From NCBI GenBank assembly GCA_016758965.1, contig JAEPRB010000061.1:62001-126000 (forward strand): a DNA stretch of 64,000 bases. The letters run 5' to 3'. The position numbers and the translations under genes were made by a program. This document shows positions 18,456 through 31,255 of the stretch, piece after piece. Source of the stretch: Circinella minor. Lineage: Eukaryota; Mucoromycota; Mucoromycetes; Mucorales; Lichtheimiaceae. The first letter of the stretch is position 1. Every line of letters begins with the position of its first letter. Under the pieces are notes generated by a model that had not been told where the DNA came from, ran no database searches, and saw only the letters and a program-made list of their open reading frames with translations.

Positions 18456-19438
18456 GATGATAGTGCGATTGAAATGAGGAATGAAAAAAAAAAGAACCCA
18501 AGTTTAAAGAAGAAGAAAAAAAAGGGTATGAAAAAAAAAAATTAAAAGCTGCAGTCTATTTATATATGCAGATAAAAAACGCGTTGCGGGAGTATATTTT
18601 TAATGACAGACAAAAAAAATACTGCGGTTCCTGTATATGTGCACTGCGCAACATCATAATTACCATTTAGGTGAGTTCGTCCTTTTTCTTTTTAACACTA
18701 CAAAAGGATGTCGCAGTAATAACAGAGAAGAAGAAGTTGATCAAATGTAAAAAGAATTTAGCATGTTGCATTATTCTTTTTTTTTTGTGTTCCCTTTATT
18801 ATCTACTTTCGGCTCTACTTTTTATTAGCAATTCAAAGTTGAAAAAAAAGGGTTGGTTGTTTTGTGTGACATTCAGTCATATTATAAAATAAGTATGGCT
18901 GTGCTGTTTTTTTTTTCTATAAAAATTTATCCATTTAAGGTTAACTTTGTTTTTTTTCTGTTTTTGTGATAACCAATTTAACTTTTTCCTTTGACTATTC
19001 ATCATCTTTTTCTTTTTCTTTTTCTTTGGTTTGTTGATTGTTGTATAACAATATATTAATAGTGCTTGTTAAAGTAAAATATAAAAAACAAAAAACAAAA
19101 CTAGACATATACATGTTTTTAGGTGTTACTCTTCTTGCATGAAAATCTTATTTTACCTCGGGAGTAACTTATTAAAACATTTTGAGATAGATCAAGAAAA
19201 TATTGACTTGCCATACATTTAAATACACTACTTACATCACACACAATAATCAATTCGAGAAGTAAAAAATCATGGTTAGACAAAAAATAGATATAGCTTT
19301 TTAGGCTTTTTCTTTTTTTCAGTGTAGTAAAATATTGAGAAGAATGTTGTTATTTTTTTATTTTTCTCTTTTCTTTACCTTCCCACACTTTTACTCTTAT
19401 TTATTTTTCTTATTACTTATATACATGAATATTACATT
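18456..19438. other. shared upstream region of two divergent genes
   Basis: About 1 kb between the starts of the DUF2828 gene (minus) and the membrane-protein gene (plus). It is rich in T-runs and CTTTTT-type tracts. I see no coding potential and no clear TATA or CCAAT arrangement that can be assigned to either side. Confidence 0.5.
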
Positions 19439-21406
19439 ATGCTATGTAGTCCAGTGGTAAATAAGAATAAGAATATTTTTTTGTTATTTATCGCTTTTTT
19501 TTTACTTAACAACAAAATATTCTTAAATTAGAGAGAAAGATTATTTGAATCCAAATGGTCGAAATGGTTTCTTGCTCTTGCCTTGATGCAAGTCATTGTC
19601 ACTGTTCCCATTCTTATAGTCACATTGATCAAAGTGGAAACTAGCACACACATTAACGACATAGCATCTCCTGAACATATTTTTGGCTCATCAGATGCCT
19701 CCTCCTTTAAAAATTATTTAAGAGATAAAGTTATCCGTGTTCGGATGGAAAATATATGGTTTATTCTTTATGAAATATGGAAGCTCTGGCTTGTATTTGA
19801 TGCGGTAAATATAGAGTCATTTTAAATATGTGTTGTTATTATTTCAGAAACAATAATGATGATACTAAATATAATGAAAAAAACAATAAATAGATATTGC
19901 AAGCTAATTCGTTAACTGTAATAGCTTCAGCAGCATTTACATGTTTTTCAGGGGCATTGGGTATAATGGTAAATAATATTATTATATCAACACATGGATT
20001 AACTAATATTATAAAAGAAACATGAATAACTATTTACTTAATATATAATTCTCTACTATAGCAAATTGTTGAATCGATCAACTGTCTCAATTCGCTTACT
20101 TCCGAGTGTCCTGATTCGCTTCCTCTCAATTTATATTTACAAATTGCCATGACATCGGTTGTTTGGCTGATCGCCATACCAACGGCTTTTGTGGCATTCA
20201 TGTTATATAAAGATTATGGATGGAATTTAGTTGAACGCACTGGTCCTGATAAGAGACTACAAGGTAATAATCCCATCATAACACTATCGACGAGGAATTT
20301 ATTTACTGAATGAATTTATTTAATATATAGATATGTATTATACTGTACAATGCTTTACATTAATGATAAAGATTGATATTTTCTTTGAAGTTTTATTGTT
20401 GGTATTTTATGCTGTATGTGCCAATCAAGTCAAAGCACTTTGGATTGCTGCTACAGTATTGACTCTTATTTGTTTAATTACTCTACTTCTGGGAAGAGAA
20501 GCGGTAAGCTATTTTAATTTTATTTGAGAGTAAAAGTAAAGCAAGCATAGAACTAATAGATCATTTGAAATAAATAACTAGATTGCTAAAGAAAAACATT
20601 GGATGATGTCTCTGTTTTCATTATTTCAAGGAGGAATTATTTTTATAAATTTGGGGGTCATGGCAATGGTCACGGACACAAAGGATGTGTGGTATACCTT
20701 GTCAATTTATGGTTAGTATGCTATCTTTTTTTATATAGAATTAACATGTTCTTTTCTTTTTCTGGATTTTATCTATATTTATATGCTCATAATATAATTA
20801 TAAATTAGGTTGTGCATCCGTTGTGATTGTTGTGGTAAGTTAACTTGTCAAATAAAATTATGAGTGTTAATACTCTGTTTTCCGTACGTATCTAAAAAAA
20901 AAAATATTCAATAGTTTACGCTTGTCATGGCTGTTCGATGTCAACGCAACTTTGGTCGTGGTTTACAACCTCATGGTAAGGGAAAAAAAGAATATACGTT
21001 TATTATTATTACTACTATTATGGCTAACATATTTAATATAGTGAACTGGTCATTATATCGTAAGGCATCTAAAACATCGACGAATCTTGAAGGAGGCAAT
21101 AGTCATCAACAAGAAAGACATCATCGCCGTAGTAATCGAAGGCGACAACGAGAACATCATCATACAGTTACGATACCAGCCCCACTTCCACCACCACATG
21201 CTAGCAACAATAGTCATATCTCGATATATGAAACATTACCTGAAAGCAACAATATGACCGAGAACAAAAATGATAGCAGTGACAACAAGAACAATGACAA
21301 CAAGATCGAAGATGAACCTTCTTTGACCAGTACCAGTAGTGCAACACGGGTACCACCTTCGGTGTTTACCGAATATTATCGTCTGCAGTATCAAGCAAAA
21401 CGATGA
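19439..21406 (+). CDS. multi-pass (7-8 TM) membrane protein
   Basis: Spliced gene, predicted 440 residues. Exons: 19439-19456, 19532-19804, 19894-19968, 20062-20263, 20331-20503, 20582-20711, 20809-20834, 20915-20975 and 21042-21406. All junctions keep frame and use GT/AG; the first, six-codon exon is the least certain. Hydrophobic segments include WFLALALMQVIVTVPILIV, ENIWFILYEIWKLWLVFDA, the stretch after it, AMTSVVWLIAIPTAFVAFML, FFEVLLLVFYAV, ALWIAATVLTLICLITLLL, a segment near GGIIFINLGVMAMV, and a last one before MAVRCQRNFG. A basic, His/Arg/Asn/Ser-rich hydrophilic tail of about 130 residues follows, likely cytosolic. The layout recalls fungal UPF0658-type Golgi membrane proteins or a GPCR-like fold, but I cannot decide between them and assign no function. 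The 26-nt exon is notably small. The gene converges on DHFR, 273 bases away. Confidence 0.75.
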
Positions 21407-21679
21407 TAATAATACATGCTAAATTTTCATGGCTCTTCTGTTCCTGATTTTGTTTTTTTTTCTATTCAAATTTGTGTACTATATCAACCCTTTTCACTCT
21501 TTTACTACAACTCAAATCAGCAAAAGATTGTACATTTCTTTTTCTTCTACCTTTATTTTGTATTCGTTTCTTTATTATTATTTACAAACACCTTACTATT
21601 ATTATTATTATTCAACTTAACTATTATTATATTCTTTTGTCACCACCCTGTTACTATTATCATCACTAGTTTTCTACTA

Positions 21680-22392
21680 CTAACTATCATCACTTTGTCG
21701 TCGTACATATAGTAAAAACTCATATTCCAATTCACCACATAATTGTATTCCTTTGGGTACTTTTTCCTGTACAAAAGCTTCCAATTCTTCGTGACTTGCT
21801 TGTACAAATAATGATGTATTGACAGGCGGCATGAATACATCACAAACAATTTGTTGTTTTGGATCATGGATACGAGTCAGTAAAATATGGGTACATACAT
21901 CCATAGCTTGTTCATAAATTTGTCCACCACCTAATACAAAAACCCTTCCTTGAGATTCTTCCATTAATGTTTTAGCTTGTTCGATGGCATCATGAATGGA
22001 TATGGCTAAACTTGTATGTGGAAATGGTTTCATTCTATTTGTATCAAATATTAGTTATATATATTAGATGGTAAACCAGAGAAAAATATATAAGATATTT
22101 ACTTGTAAGAAGGATTACGAGAAATAACAATATTGAATCGATGTGGCATTGGACCATTCTTCATTGGAATGGATTCCCACGACAATCTTCCCATGACAAC
22201 AGCATTATGCCATGGTCGATCTTTTTTTAATGTTGCTATTGTTGTACTGTTGTAATATACTTTAGAAGTAATTTGTTCCAGATACTCACTATCTTTTGGA
22301 ATTTTCCATGGCAAGTCTTGTTCTTTACCAATACCCCAGGTAGTAGCAGTAGCTGCTGCCATCAATATAATTGATGTATCACCAAACGTCAT
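21680..22392 (-). CDS. dihydrofolate reductase
   Basis: Reduces dihydrofolate to tetrahydrofolate with NADPH, for thymidylate and purine synthesis. Two exons (22392-22103 and 22034-21680) separated by a 68-nt intron give 214 residues. Family motifs in order: the N-terminal strand ending GIGKEQDLPWKIPKD (active-site loop Leu-Pro-Trp, Asp at the substrate site), then VVMGRLSWESIP (NADPH binding). Next come RFNIVISRNP just before the intron, and VFVLGGGQIYEQAM after it (Gly-Gly cofactor turn). A 14-residue insertion between the Asp helix and the MGR motif is of a size common in fungal enzymes. The start is the first ATG of the frame. The gene is tail-to-tail with the membrane-protein gene. Confidence 0.92.
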
Positions 22393-22799
22393 GCTTTTGT
22401 TTCAGGAACAGGAAAGCGAGCGAAAGATTTGTGAGTATATTTTTTTTTTCTCATCTCAGATTAAAAAAGTATGTTATGTGGTTTCTTTTTATTATTTAAA
22501 AAATGCAATTTATTTATTTACTATTATTTGTTTGTTGTATGGTTCGTGCAAATTGTGGCATGGTTGTTGTGTATAATATATTGTTAGTGCGTGCAAAAAA
22601 GAAGAAAAAAAAGTGTAAGGAAAAAGTTGCAAATGAGAAAGAAAGAAAAAAGTCATGTAAGAGAGTAAGAAAAAAAAATAGGGAGATTCTGATAGTTTAT
22701 GGAACTTTGAAAGAGAGGTAGGTTTTCGAGTGAATGAAGCGGGACTGGACAGATTGATATATATTTATAGAGAGAAAGAGAAGGGAAGGGTGTTTTTAA
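22393..22799. other. spacer upstream of DHFR and downstream of the RBR ligase gene
   Basis: About 400 bases, purine-rich on the plus strand (AAGAAAGAAAAAAG tracts near 22640-22680). It must hold the DHFR promoter and the 3' untranslated region of the RBR gene. No coding or RNA feature is seen. Confidence 0.5.
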
Positions 22800-25081
22800 T
22801 TACATAAAGTTCCATCGACCATCCAATAAACCCTTTGCAGTATCTTCTAAAAGGATTTCTCTACGTTGCTTGACATAAACTGATTTATCCAAGACATTTT
22901 GTCGTAATTGAGCAATTTTTTCACGTTCCAATGGTTTTTCTAATAATTCTGATAGTTGTTCTGTAGCCATTTCTAAATCACGTTGGTTATCTTCAAAGAT
23001 AGCGGTTTCATTGCTCTTGGCCAAATAGAAAGCAAAAGCATAAGTCCATTTCAAGGTCATACGACATTGGACAGTGACATCAACAGCCTTTTTCAAAAAT
23101 TGTACTTCAATCCATGATAAGTCGCTGGTTTTTTGCATTTCTTCCATTTTCTTTTCTGTCTTGTGATACAAATCTTGATCTAATCGAGCAGATTGCTCAT
23201 GGTTTGCATAACGGTTATAATACTAATAATAATAATTACATTAGAAAAGCTAATCATATTTTTGTTTATAATATTACATCACTATTATAATTACTAGAAT
23301 AAACAAAAAAAAATCAAATCACTTACATGAAGGTATCGTTCTAAGCTTACACGCGATTGAGTTTGACTTTCTCGAGCATCAGCACTACTTTTTTCATCAA
23401 ATCGGTTACAGTTATACCATGAAGTGCCATGTTCTGACCATGGACCCATACACACCCAACAGAATTCATGACGACACTTTCGGCAAGTCATATGGTTACA
23501 ACCACCGTTTTTCTCAATAGTGGATTGACAACGTGGGCATTCTTTTGTGTGTGCAGAAATCCAATTTGCTGTTTCGGAATCATCCTCACATTTTTTGAGC
23601 CATTTTTTAACAATTGCACAAATTGCAGGCTATTTAAATGGAACAAATAAATTCATACTGTCAATAATTTCTTTAAGGAGATAATTGTAAAAGGAGGAAA
23701 AAGGGGAAGCGGAAGGGATAATAACCAAAAAAAAAAAAAAAAGGCGCAGTCCCATCCCACCTCACTCCCCCTTTTTTTCCCCACTTATTTTTTGTTATTA
23801 ATGGAAAGAATTTTATTATTATTTTACCTGATGATCGGCAACACCACAGCCAAAACAAAATTTATAGCTACATTGGCACTGGACGGTAGGAACAATCGAT
23901 GTAAGAGAAGTACTTGGTATATGACATTCGATTGCATATTCACAATCCGGAGCAGGGCACCATCGTAAATAATCATTATCATCCACAAAGGTACGATTCA
24001 GCAAAGTACGATATTTTTGATTGGTTTGAGAATCTACCAATCGCTGAACAGTTTTTTCATCTACAATGACATTACATTTATCTTGAGGACATTCGATCCG
24101 CCTTGATTCACCTTCCTCTCGGATTTTTTGGCGGAGATAATGTTCATAACAACCTCTGCAGAATCTATGACCACATGCCACACATACAGTTTCCATCTCT
24201 GGATCATCATCACAACAAATTTCACACATGAATGGTTGTTGTGGTAGATCTTTAGCCAATACAGTGATCTTATTTTGTTGTTGTTGAGATACACCGGCAT
24301 CTCTTAAAACCTTTTCAGGTAAATCCATATATCTTTCAAATAATTTTTCCTTGTTCCATCGAAAATATCGTAATAATGTTGCAGAATCTTCATTAGAAAG
24401 ACCTACAATATATTTGAATAAAGGGGAGAGAGAGAGAAGGAGGAGGTAAGTTATTATCATTATACATATATACAATAATTTAAAATCACCCAAAAATATA
24501 CAAAAAACCCCTAAAATGGGTCATTTTCTTTTTTATTCGTTTCTTACCTAGAATTGTTGATACTTGTTCAATTTCTTTGTCTTGCATACGCATAAGGTGA
24601 TCAGTACTTTGTACACTAAATTCAACTTCATAGGCTTTCATTTGTGGTTTTTCAGAAAATGCTCCATCGAATGCCATGTCATTTTCTACATAGTTTTCGT
24701 CATTATCTAATAAGTTTTTTTATTTTTTATTTTTTTATTTTTCCATTTATAAACTTTAACGGTATATTTCATATACACACACACGTATATATATATATAT
24801 ATATATACATAATAAAATCTCATATACAAAAATTGTTAAAAATTACCTGAATCACCTATGGAACTAGCAGATTCTGCAATGTCCAAGTCGCTATCTTCAT
24901 CCATAGTGTCTTCTGCATCGAGCTATTTAAATTGGAAAGGGAAAAAAAAAGAGAAGATTCCAGTTTAAAGCAAAAGTCTTAGTAAGCAAAAGTATGCTAC
25001 TATTAATGTTATTAATGTATACACTAAAATGTTTCCTATTATTACCATAAAATTATCGTCGAGATCACTATCATAAGCCAT
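22800..25081 (-). CDS. Ariadne-type RBR E3 ubiquitin ligase (HHARI-like)
   Basis: Six exons (25081-25046, 24922-24847, 24706-24548, 24402-23828, 23629-23327, 23222-22800) join into exactly 523 codons. The N-terminus is acidic ([19 protein letters not shown]). A UBA-like helix pair follows ([18 protein letters not shown]). RING1 runs CEICCDDD ... CGHRFCRGC ... CPQDKC. The IBR runs [13 protein letters not shown] ... [13 protein letters not shown]2 is [19 protein letters not shown], whose Cys in GGCNHM is the expected thioester-forming residue, followed by [12 protein letters not shown]. The C-terminal helical region (exon 6) matches the Ariadne domain that keeps the ligase inhibited until it meets neddylated cullin complexes. 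It should accept ubiquitin from an E2 on the RING2 Cys and pass it to substrates; the substrates are unknown. Confidence 0.93.
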
Positions 25082-27638
25082 TTATATTAAATTTATAATA
25101 AAGAATAATTAAAGAAAAAGTATAGAAAAACGAAAGAGAAAAGAAAAAAAAAAGAAAAGAAAAAGGGGTTTTTTTGTATGTTACCACACAGCCATACAGA
25201 TCGTGGTCACTGCGGATGGCGGGGTTTCTCTCCATTAAGGAAGCATCAAGTTTTATGCGCATCATTGTGTAGAGAGACACAACTATGGAATTTTTTTTTC
25301 CTTTTAAAAATTTGTATCGTCTTTATTACTGCCCTTGGGTATTATAATTGTACATGTATGGCAAATAGAAATAATTGCTGCGTAGAGTACAGGAACAACA
25401 GAAAAGTTGAACACAGTTGGACAAGAAGATGATGTATGTCACAATATATACTAAGCCTAAATTTTGTTGTTGCTGCGAGACATTAATAAAAAGTGGCACA
25501 GCCCACTAATTATTATTCTCATCATTATGTGTCCTATATATATATAAACAGTTACTTGAATAACACTATTATTTGTTAATTTTTTTTTATAGTAAAAGAA
25601 TAAACAATAAAGAAAAATGCCAAGATATGATTTATGCAACCTGCATGAAGAAAAACTTATTCTTAAAAATTTGTCGTTGTTCCTGATATACGTAATTGTT
25701 TTGATGTTTTTTTTTTACTCATATGCAAACAAAATACAATACATTATGTTTTTTTTTCTATTATACCAAATTAGTACAAAATGGCGGGTAAATTATATCG
25801 TCATGATGCAGTACGATATATCAATAATTTTGATGTACACTTTTGTGGATTATTTCTTATAACTTATTACCATAGTAACCCAATACCTATTTATATCTCA
25901 TATCCTATGGCAACATATATTTAAGCTAAAGATGTCGATTTATTTTTGCCAGTAAGAAAAAAGAAGAAAAAGACATTATATGTATTTCTAACTGGAGCTT
26001 CAACACTACTAGGCGCTCGTTCTACTACATAAATCCGATGTCTCCTCGTTTTTAAAATTGAGCGGAGGAATCAACAGTACCGTTTTATAAATAACGTTGT
26101 CAATATCAATATTTTCAAATTGAATGGTTTTTTTTTGTTCTTTGAGCAGAAAATCCTTGTGGTGCAATAAAAAATAACATCCATTATTATTCTTAACTAC
26201 GTTATACTAAAATATATGAAGACCTTTCTTCTTGAATAATAAACGGTTTGAAGCGGTTTTGGGCCTCTCAAAACTGTTTGGATCGTGCTTGACAATTTTC
26301 TAGTACCTTTTATTGATCTAACATAATCAATGTGACAGTAGGAGCGGGTGTATACAACAGCGTTACCAGCGTATGTTCCACACATGGACCCAAGAGGGTG
26401 CCGATCCATTAATAATTTACGTGATACAATGGTGAACGCGAGCATCTCCTATTTTTTCTTTACCACCACCAAGATTTCTAGTGTAACAACACAATATTCT
26501 ATGACATCTTACCTTCGCTACAACCAAACTTTATTAGCAGGCAAAAATATCCGTCTATCACATATTTCACCCAAGTCTTACATAGACGATATGTATGTGT
26601 TAAATATGTTGTATAACTATTAACAAATTGCATAAATTAGAAGTCATATAATGATGTGAAAAAAAATGGTTACCCTTCGATGGGACTATATTACTCCATC
26701 TTTAACTTGGCAGTGTCTTTATAAATATTACAGCTGTACGTATCCTTGGTTTCTGTTTGTTGTTTCATTGTTTGATATATAAAAAGAAGTCATAAATATC
26801 ACAGCCATTAATGGGTTACATCCTGCACTATAAATCATTCTGGAGATTGTCATGGTTATTATTCTAAATAATCTACCAGAACAAGAGTTGGGTTGCACGG
26901 GGTGTAAATTTGATGGAAGTTCAAAACAAATAAAGAGATATCCCCCACAATAATGACCCTCACCCGTCATTTATAATATATCTGACTAGCCTCTACAGCT
27001 TCTAAACCGGAGTTCTGAAAGAAAAACGTATCCAAAGTGGCAGATGATATATATGATTTTAATCTTTCTGTCAATTGTATCATTCATGAAACGCTACATT
27101 CTTAATTTGAATATGAGGTACTTCAGCTCGGTGTTCTTCTACAGCTTTGACAATTATCTTCGCTGAATGACCGTGTCTCTATTGTTTTGATAATAATAAG
27201 CAATTGTTCACATATAATTTTACTTTGTTTTATTATTTCATTGTGAATATATATAAAAAGCTTTATTTGTATTGATACCGTTGACATCAGTTGTCAAATT
27301 ACCATCGGGCTGTGTAGACAAAAGCCCTTTTGGCTTTTTAATAATAACAACTTGATATTAAAGCTAATAGCTTTATTAGTATGGAATCTAATGTATTGCG
27401 CAAGTGTATAAGCCATTATTATAAAAACAAATAGAATACTTTTAAGTAATGAAAATAAATGAAATAATATGCAGCCAATATTGTGGTCGAAAAAAATTCA
27501 GAAATCCATTCGTTACAAAAAAGGAAATCAGGCGGTCACGCAAGCCAATTGCACGCAAGCCGCCATGATCCTTTTTTAAAGAAAAAAAAAATTCGTGTTT
27601 TTGGAGTGAATCTCAACTTTCAAATAGCATTATTAGTA
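25082..27638. other. long spacer between divergent genes, with possible relics
   Basis: About 2.5 kb between the RBR gene and eIF3h. Minus-strand frames at 26197-26445 and 26728-26970 have somewhat protein-like composition but no recognisable domain or splice context. I treat them as chance or decayed sequence. A hairpin with stem AAAAGCC/GGCTTTT lies at 27320-27338. No RNA gene is seen. Confidence 0.45.
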
Positions 27639-28993
27639 ATGGCTACCAGTTTGCCCGCATCCGAACCTTTAAACGCCGTGCAACTCGATGGCTTGGTAAG
27701 ATGTCGCTTTTAAATATACAGTATATCTATATCAAATAAAGAAAATGTCGTACTAATGTGATTCCGCCATTATTATTATTATTGTTTTATGTTTATAGGT
27801 CGTTCTTAAGATCATTAAGCACTGTCGTGAATCGTACCCTAACGATGTTACTGGCCAGCTTCTTGGTTTGGACGAAAAGGGTACTTTGGAAGTTACCAAC
27901 TGTTTCCCTTTTCCATCCGATTGTGATGAAAATGCTAGTGGTAATTATTTATTTCGTATATAATATATATAGACAATCACACAATAATAAACAGCAAGAA
28001 ACGACAATAACAAAGAAAATAAATCGAAATTCTAAATAATTATTATTACTGTTATTATTTAGCTCAATATCAACTTGACATGATGCGATGCTTGCGTGCA
28101 GTAAATGTTGATAACAACACAGTTGGATGGTACCGATCAGCACACTTGGGTAACTTTGTGGATTCCAACTTGATCGATACTCAATACAGCTATCAAAAAT
28201 CCTTGAGCGCTCACTCGGCCGTTATTATTCACGACGTTTCCAAGAGTGCTGCTCAGGGCAACCTTAGCTTACGTGCTTTCCGATTGACTGATGCTTTCAT
28301 GAAGCAATACGAATCTAAGAAGTTCACCACTGAAAGGTAAAAGAAAAAAGCACAATAAAAGGGATTATTATTATTATGCTATTGTTATGGAGAGAGAAGC
28401 AAATACATGATAGCTAATATGATTATTATTTTAGTCTCGCCAAAGCCAAATTGTCATTCTCCACCATTTTTGAAGAATTACCTATTCAAGTTCACAACTC
28501 TCATCTTGTTACATTGATGCTTCATAACATTGAAATGCCCAAATTAGATGCCAGTCGTCTTCGATCGCCTGCTACTTTTGCTCAACATACCGAATTGGAT
28601 GATGCTAAACCATTGTCTCCTAACTTTGATGTTTTGGATTTGGAGTTGGATCCTTTCATGCAAAAGAACTTGGAATATCTTTTGGATTGTTCGGATGTAC
28701 AACAACAAGAATTAAATAACTACCAATACTGGCAACGAAGTGTCGCTCGTGAACAAACCAAGATGCAAGCTTGGTTGACTAAGCGAAGACAAGAAAATCA
28801 AATTCGTGTTGAAAAGGGTCAACAACCTTTACCTGAAGATGAAGTCAACACATTGTTCAAGTTACCAACTGAACCAAGCCGTTTGGATAATATGATTTTG
28901 ACTGCTCAAATGCATAATTTCACCAAGCAATTGAACCAGTTTGCTGGACCTAGTCTGGCACGATTGTACAGTATTCAAGAATTGCAAAAGTAA
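27639..28993 (+). CDS. translation initiation factor eIF3 subunit h
   Basis: MPN-domain subunit of eIF3, the scaffold that recruits mRNA to the 40S subunit. Exons 27639-27695, 27799-27940, 28063-28336 and 28435-28993 give 343 residues with every junction in frame. The N-terminus has [17 protein letters not shown] and [10 protein letters not shown], hallmarks of eIF3h, then an MPN core with [12 protein letters not shown] and YQKS. The catalytic JAMM His-x-His motif is absent, as in other eIF3h proteins, so it is structural, not a peptidase. The second half is the helical region used for packing into the eIF3 octamer ([23 protein letters not shown]). The start ATG gives MATSLPAS and a short first exon. 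Length matches the family (about 340-350). Confidence 0.95.
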
Positions 28994-31255
28994 AAAAAAA
29001 AAAAAAAAAAAAAGTAGAAGCTCTTTTTTTTTTCTCTCTCTTTCCTCTCTCTCTCTCTCTCTCTCTCTCTTATCCCTTTCTTATTGTTTTCTAGTTACAA
29101 ACACATTCACGTCGCTTCCTTTTTATATATATATATATATAAAACCTTTTCATTTTTCCCTCTATTCTCTTTATATATAATTTTCTTCCTTGCTCGTTGC
29201 ATATTTATGTAGAGAGAATGAATGGTTAAAAAGAGTAGATTTAATTATTCCACTTTTTTTTTTCAATGTGTGTTATCCATTTTATGTTAGATCGTTGTAC
29301 AATTTTATTTGATAGTTTTTTTTTCCATGTGTGTGTGTTTTTTACTTATTTAGTTAAAAAAAATCAATGATGTAGCAGTAAAGTATTTTTACTCACGTCA
29401 AACCAAAAATATGAGAATACCAAGTTATGAAATTTCTTCTACCATAGAATTAAAATAATATATATATAAGTATAAACCTGCCTTTTCCCTATTTATATAG
29501 AGTCTCGAAAATCATAGTTGGTATTAACGTCACTATCAAACGTTATCAATAAAGTGTCATCATCAGAGTTACTCGACGACGAGTAACTATTGTGTTTTAT
29601 AGGTGTTGTTGATTGTAAAGCATTACATATAGAAAATTAGTTTTAATCTCCATGGTGATATGCTATTGAAATGTTGAAAAGCTATTTTTTTTCGTTCCTT
29701 AATTAAAAGAGAGAAGACAAGAAGCTTTAAGATGGCGCTAGAGTACATATGATAGCAGTGATAAAGAGTAACTGATTAATATAAGTTATACATATAATAG
29801 ATGATGAAAGAATTTTGTTACACATAAGAAAAATACCACCTTTTTTCTTATATTGCACTTAAAGGGTGTCTTTTCGCTATTATTATATTTCTTCCCTGTA
29901 GTGAACTGGTTTGACTTAAGCTGTGCTTATACAAAAACTGCTTACTTTTATTTTTCGAACACTCATGCAAATTTTCAAACAATATTTTTGTAAAGTGTCG
30001 AACAGGTTGATCAACTTTTGCTTTCTTGATTTAAAAATATTCAAAACTAGAATAATGAGTATATATTTCGTCATACATATCATTATTTTTTTTTTAAATT
30101 ATCACGTTTTTTTTTTTTTTATATCTGTTTATCTATTTTGAAAAAAAAAAGTTTCTTAATACAACAGTTGATTCAACATACAGCATAGTACTGGCTTTTA
30201 TTAAGGATATGTGATGTTCTGCATCATATTATTCATATGGAACACAAATTTTGTCACTTAGTGTAAGTTAACGTATTTAATATTGGTCTTAAATGAATGA
30301 AAATCTAGTAATAGCATATAAATGATCCAATAATATAAATTATATTCGATTGTTTATATTCATAACATATAATTCTTTACTGTTTCTTCCTCTTTATAGA
30401 TAATATTATGAAAAAATATATTTCTATGTGCAAAATGAGTATACTGTAAGTATAGTAGAAATTTAACTATACCAACAAAAAAAAATTTATATAGTTCTAA
30501 ATCTTACAACGAAATAAAAGATTGTATAGTGGCCACAGAAAAAAAAATATGAGAAGCATGATATTAAAAAAAGATAATAAAAAAAATTGAACAAAAACGC
30601 CAAGATCGAATGTGCGAATATATAGCTGCCGAAAAAGGAAGTCCATACGAACAGACAACTGCTTCAATGCCACGTATGATGGCAGAGTATCTATGGTTGC
30701 ACCAGATTTCGGTAGGGCGAGAAAACAGGAGGAAATAATGTTGATACTTTACACGCTTCGTACAAAAAAAATGATTTATCTTTTTATCTAATTCTTCTCC
30801 CCTGATTATCCCTTTCTTATTCTTAATTTATAGAAAAAGAAAAAAAAAAAAGGGAAAATAATAAAACAATCATTTATAGCGGGTAAAAAACAAGGAAGGG
30901 TAAGAAAAAAAAAACAAAAAAAAACAAATGAATTAAGGTTCTGATTAATTTCATTGGCGAAGCGGAGCAACACCGATTGGTATTCCGTTCTTCTTTTCCT
31001 TTGACTTTGTTACCTGGGCTTTCTCTTTTCTCTCTCTCTCCTAGCTCACCTAAACACTTCAAAACGGCTTCTTCCTAACTCTCAAACATCCTCCCCCCCT
31101 TCTCACCTTTAAACGCCCTCCTATTAAAAAACGAAGTTTGAGCTAACGCGCTTTATAATCTTTTGGGCTAATTTTTTTTTAATAATAATATAATTTTTTT
31201 TTATTTCTTTTATAATCTACCTTTCCTTTCAAAAACCTATTAAAAAAATAATAAA
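28994..31255. other. intergenic, no gene seen
   Basis: About 2.3 kb between eIF3h and the vigilin gene. The first 200 bases hold a poly-A stretch, a (CT)n tract and a (TA)n tract, presumably the eIF3h 3' untranslated region. The last 350 bases are pyrimidine-rich, as expected for the leader of the vigilin gene. A perfect 9-bp hairpin lies at 29567-29588 (listed separately). Otherwise I see nothing. Confidence 0.5.
29567..29588. repeat. perfect 9-bp inverted repeat, 4-base loop
   Basis: AGTTACTCG, loop ACGA, CGAGTAACT. It is unusually GC-containing for this spacer and about 570 bases past the eIF3h stop. Its function is unknown. Confidence 0.7.

Noticed and set aside
27320..27339. Hairpin followed by T-run resembling a bacterial terminator
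   Set aside because: The context is a eukaryotic nuclear genome and no transcript unit ends here, so the resemblance is probably chance.
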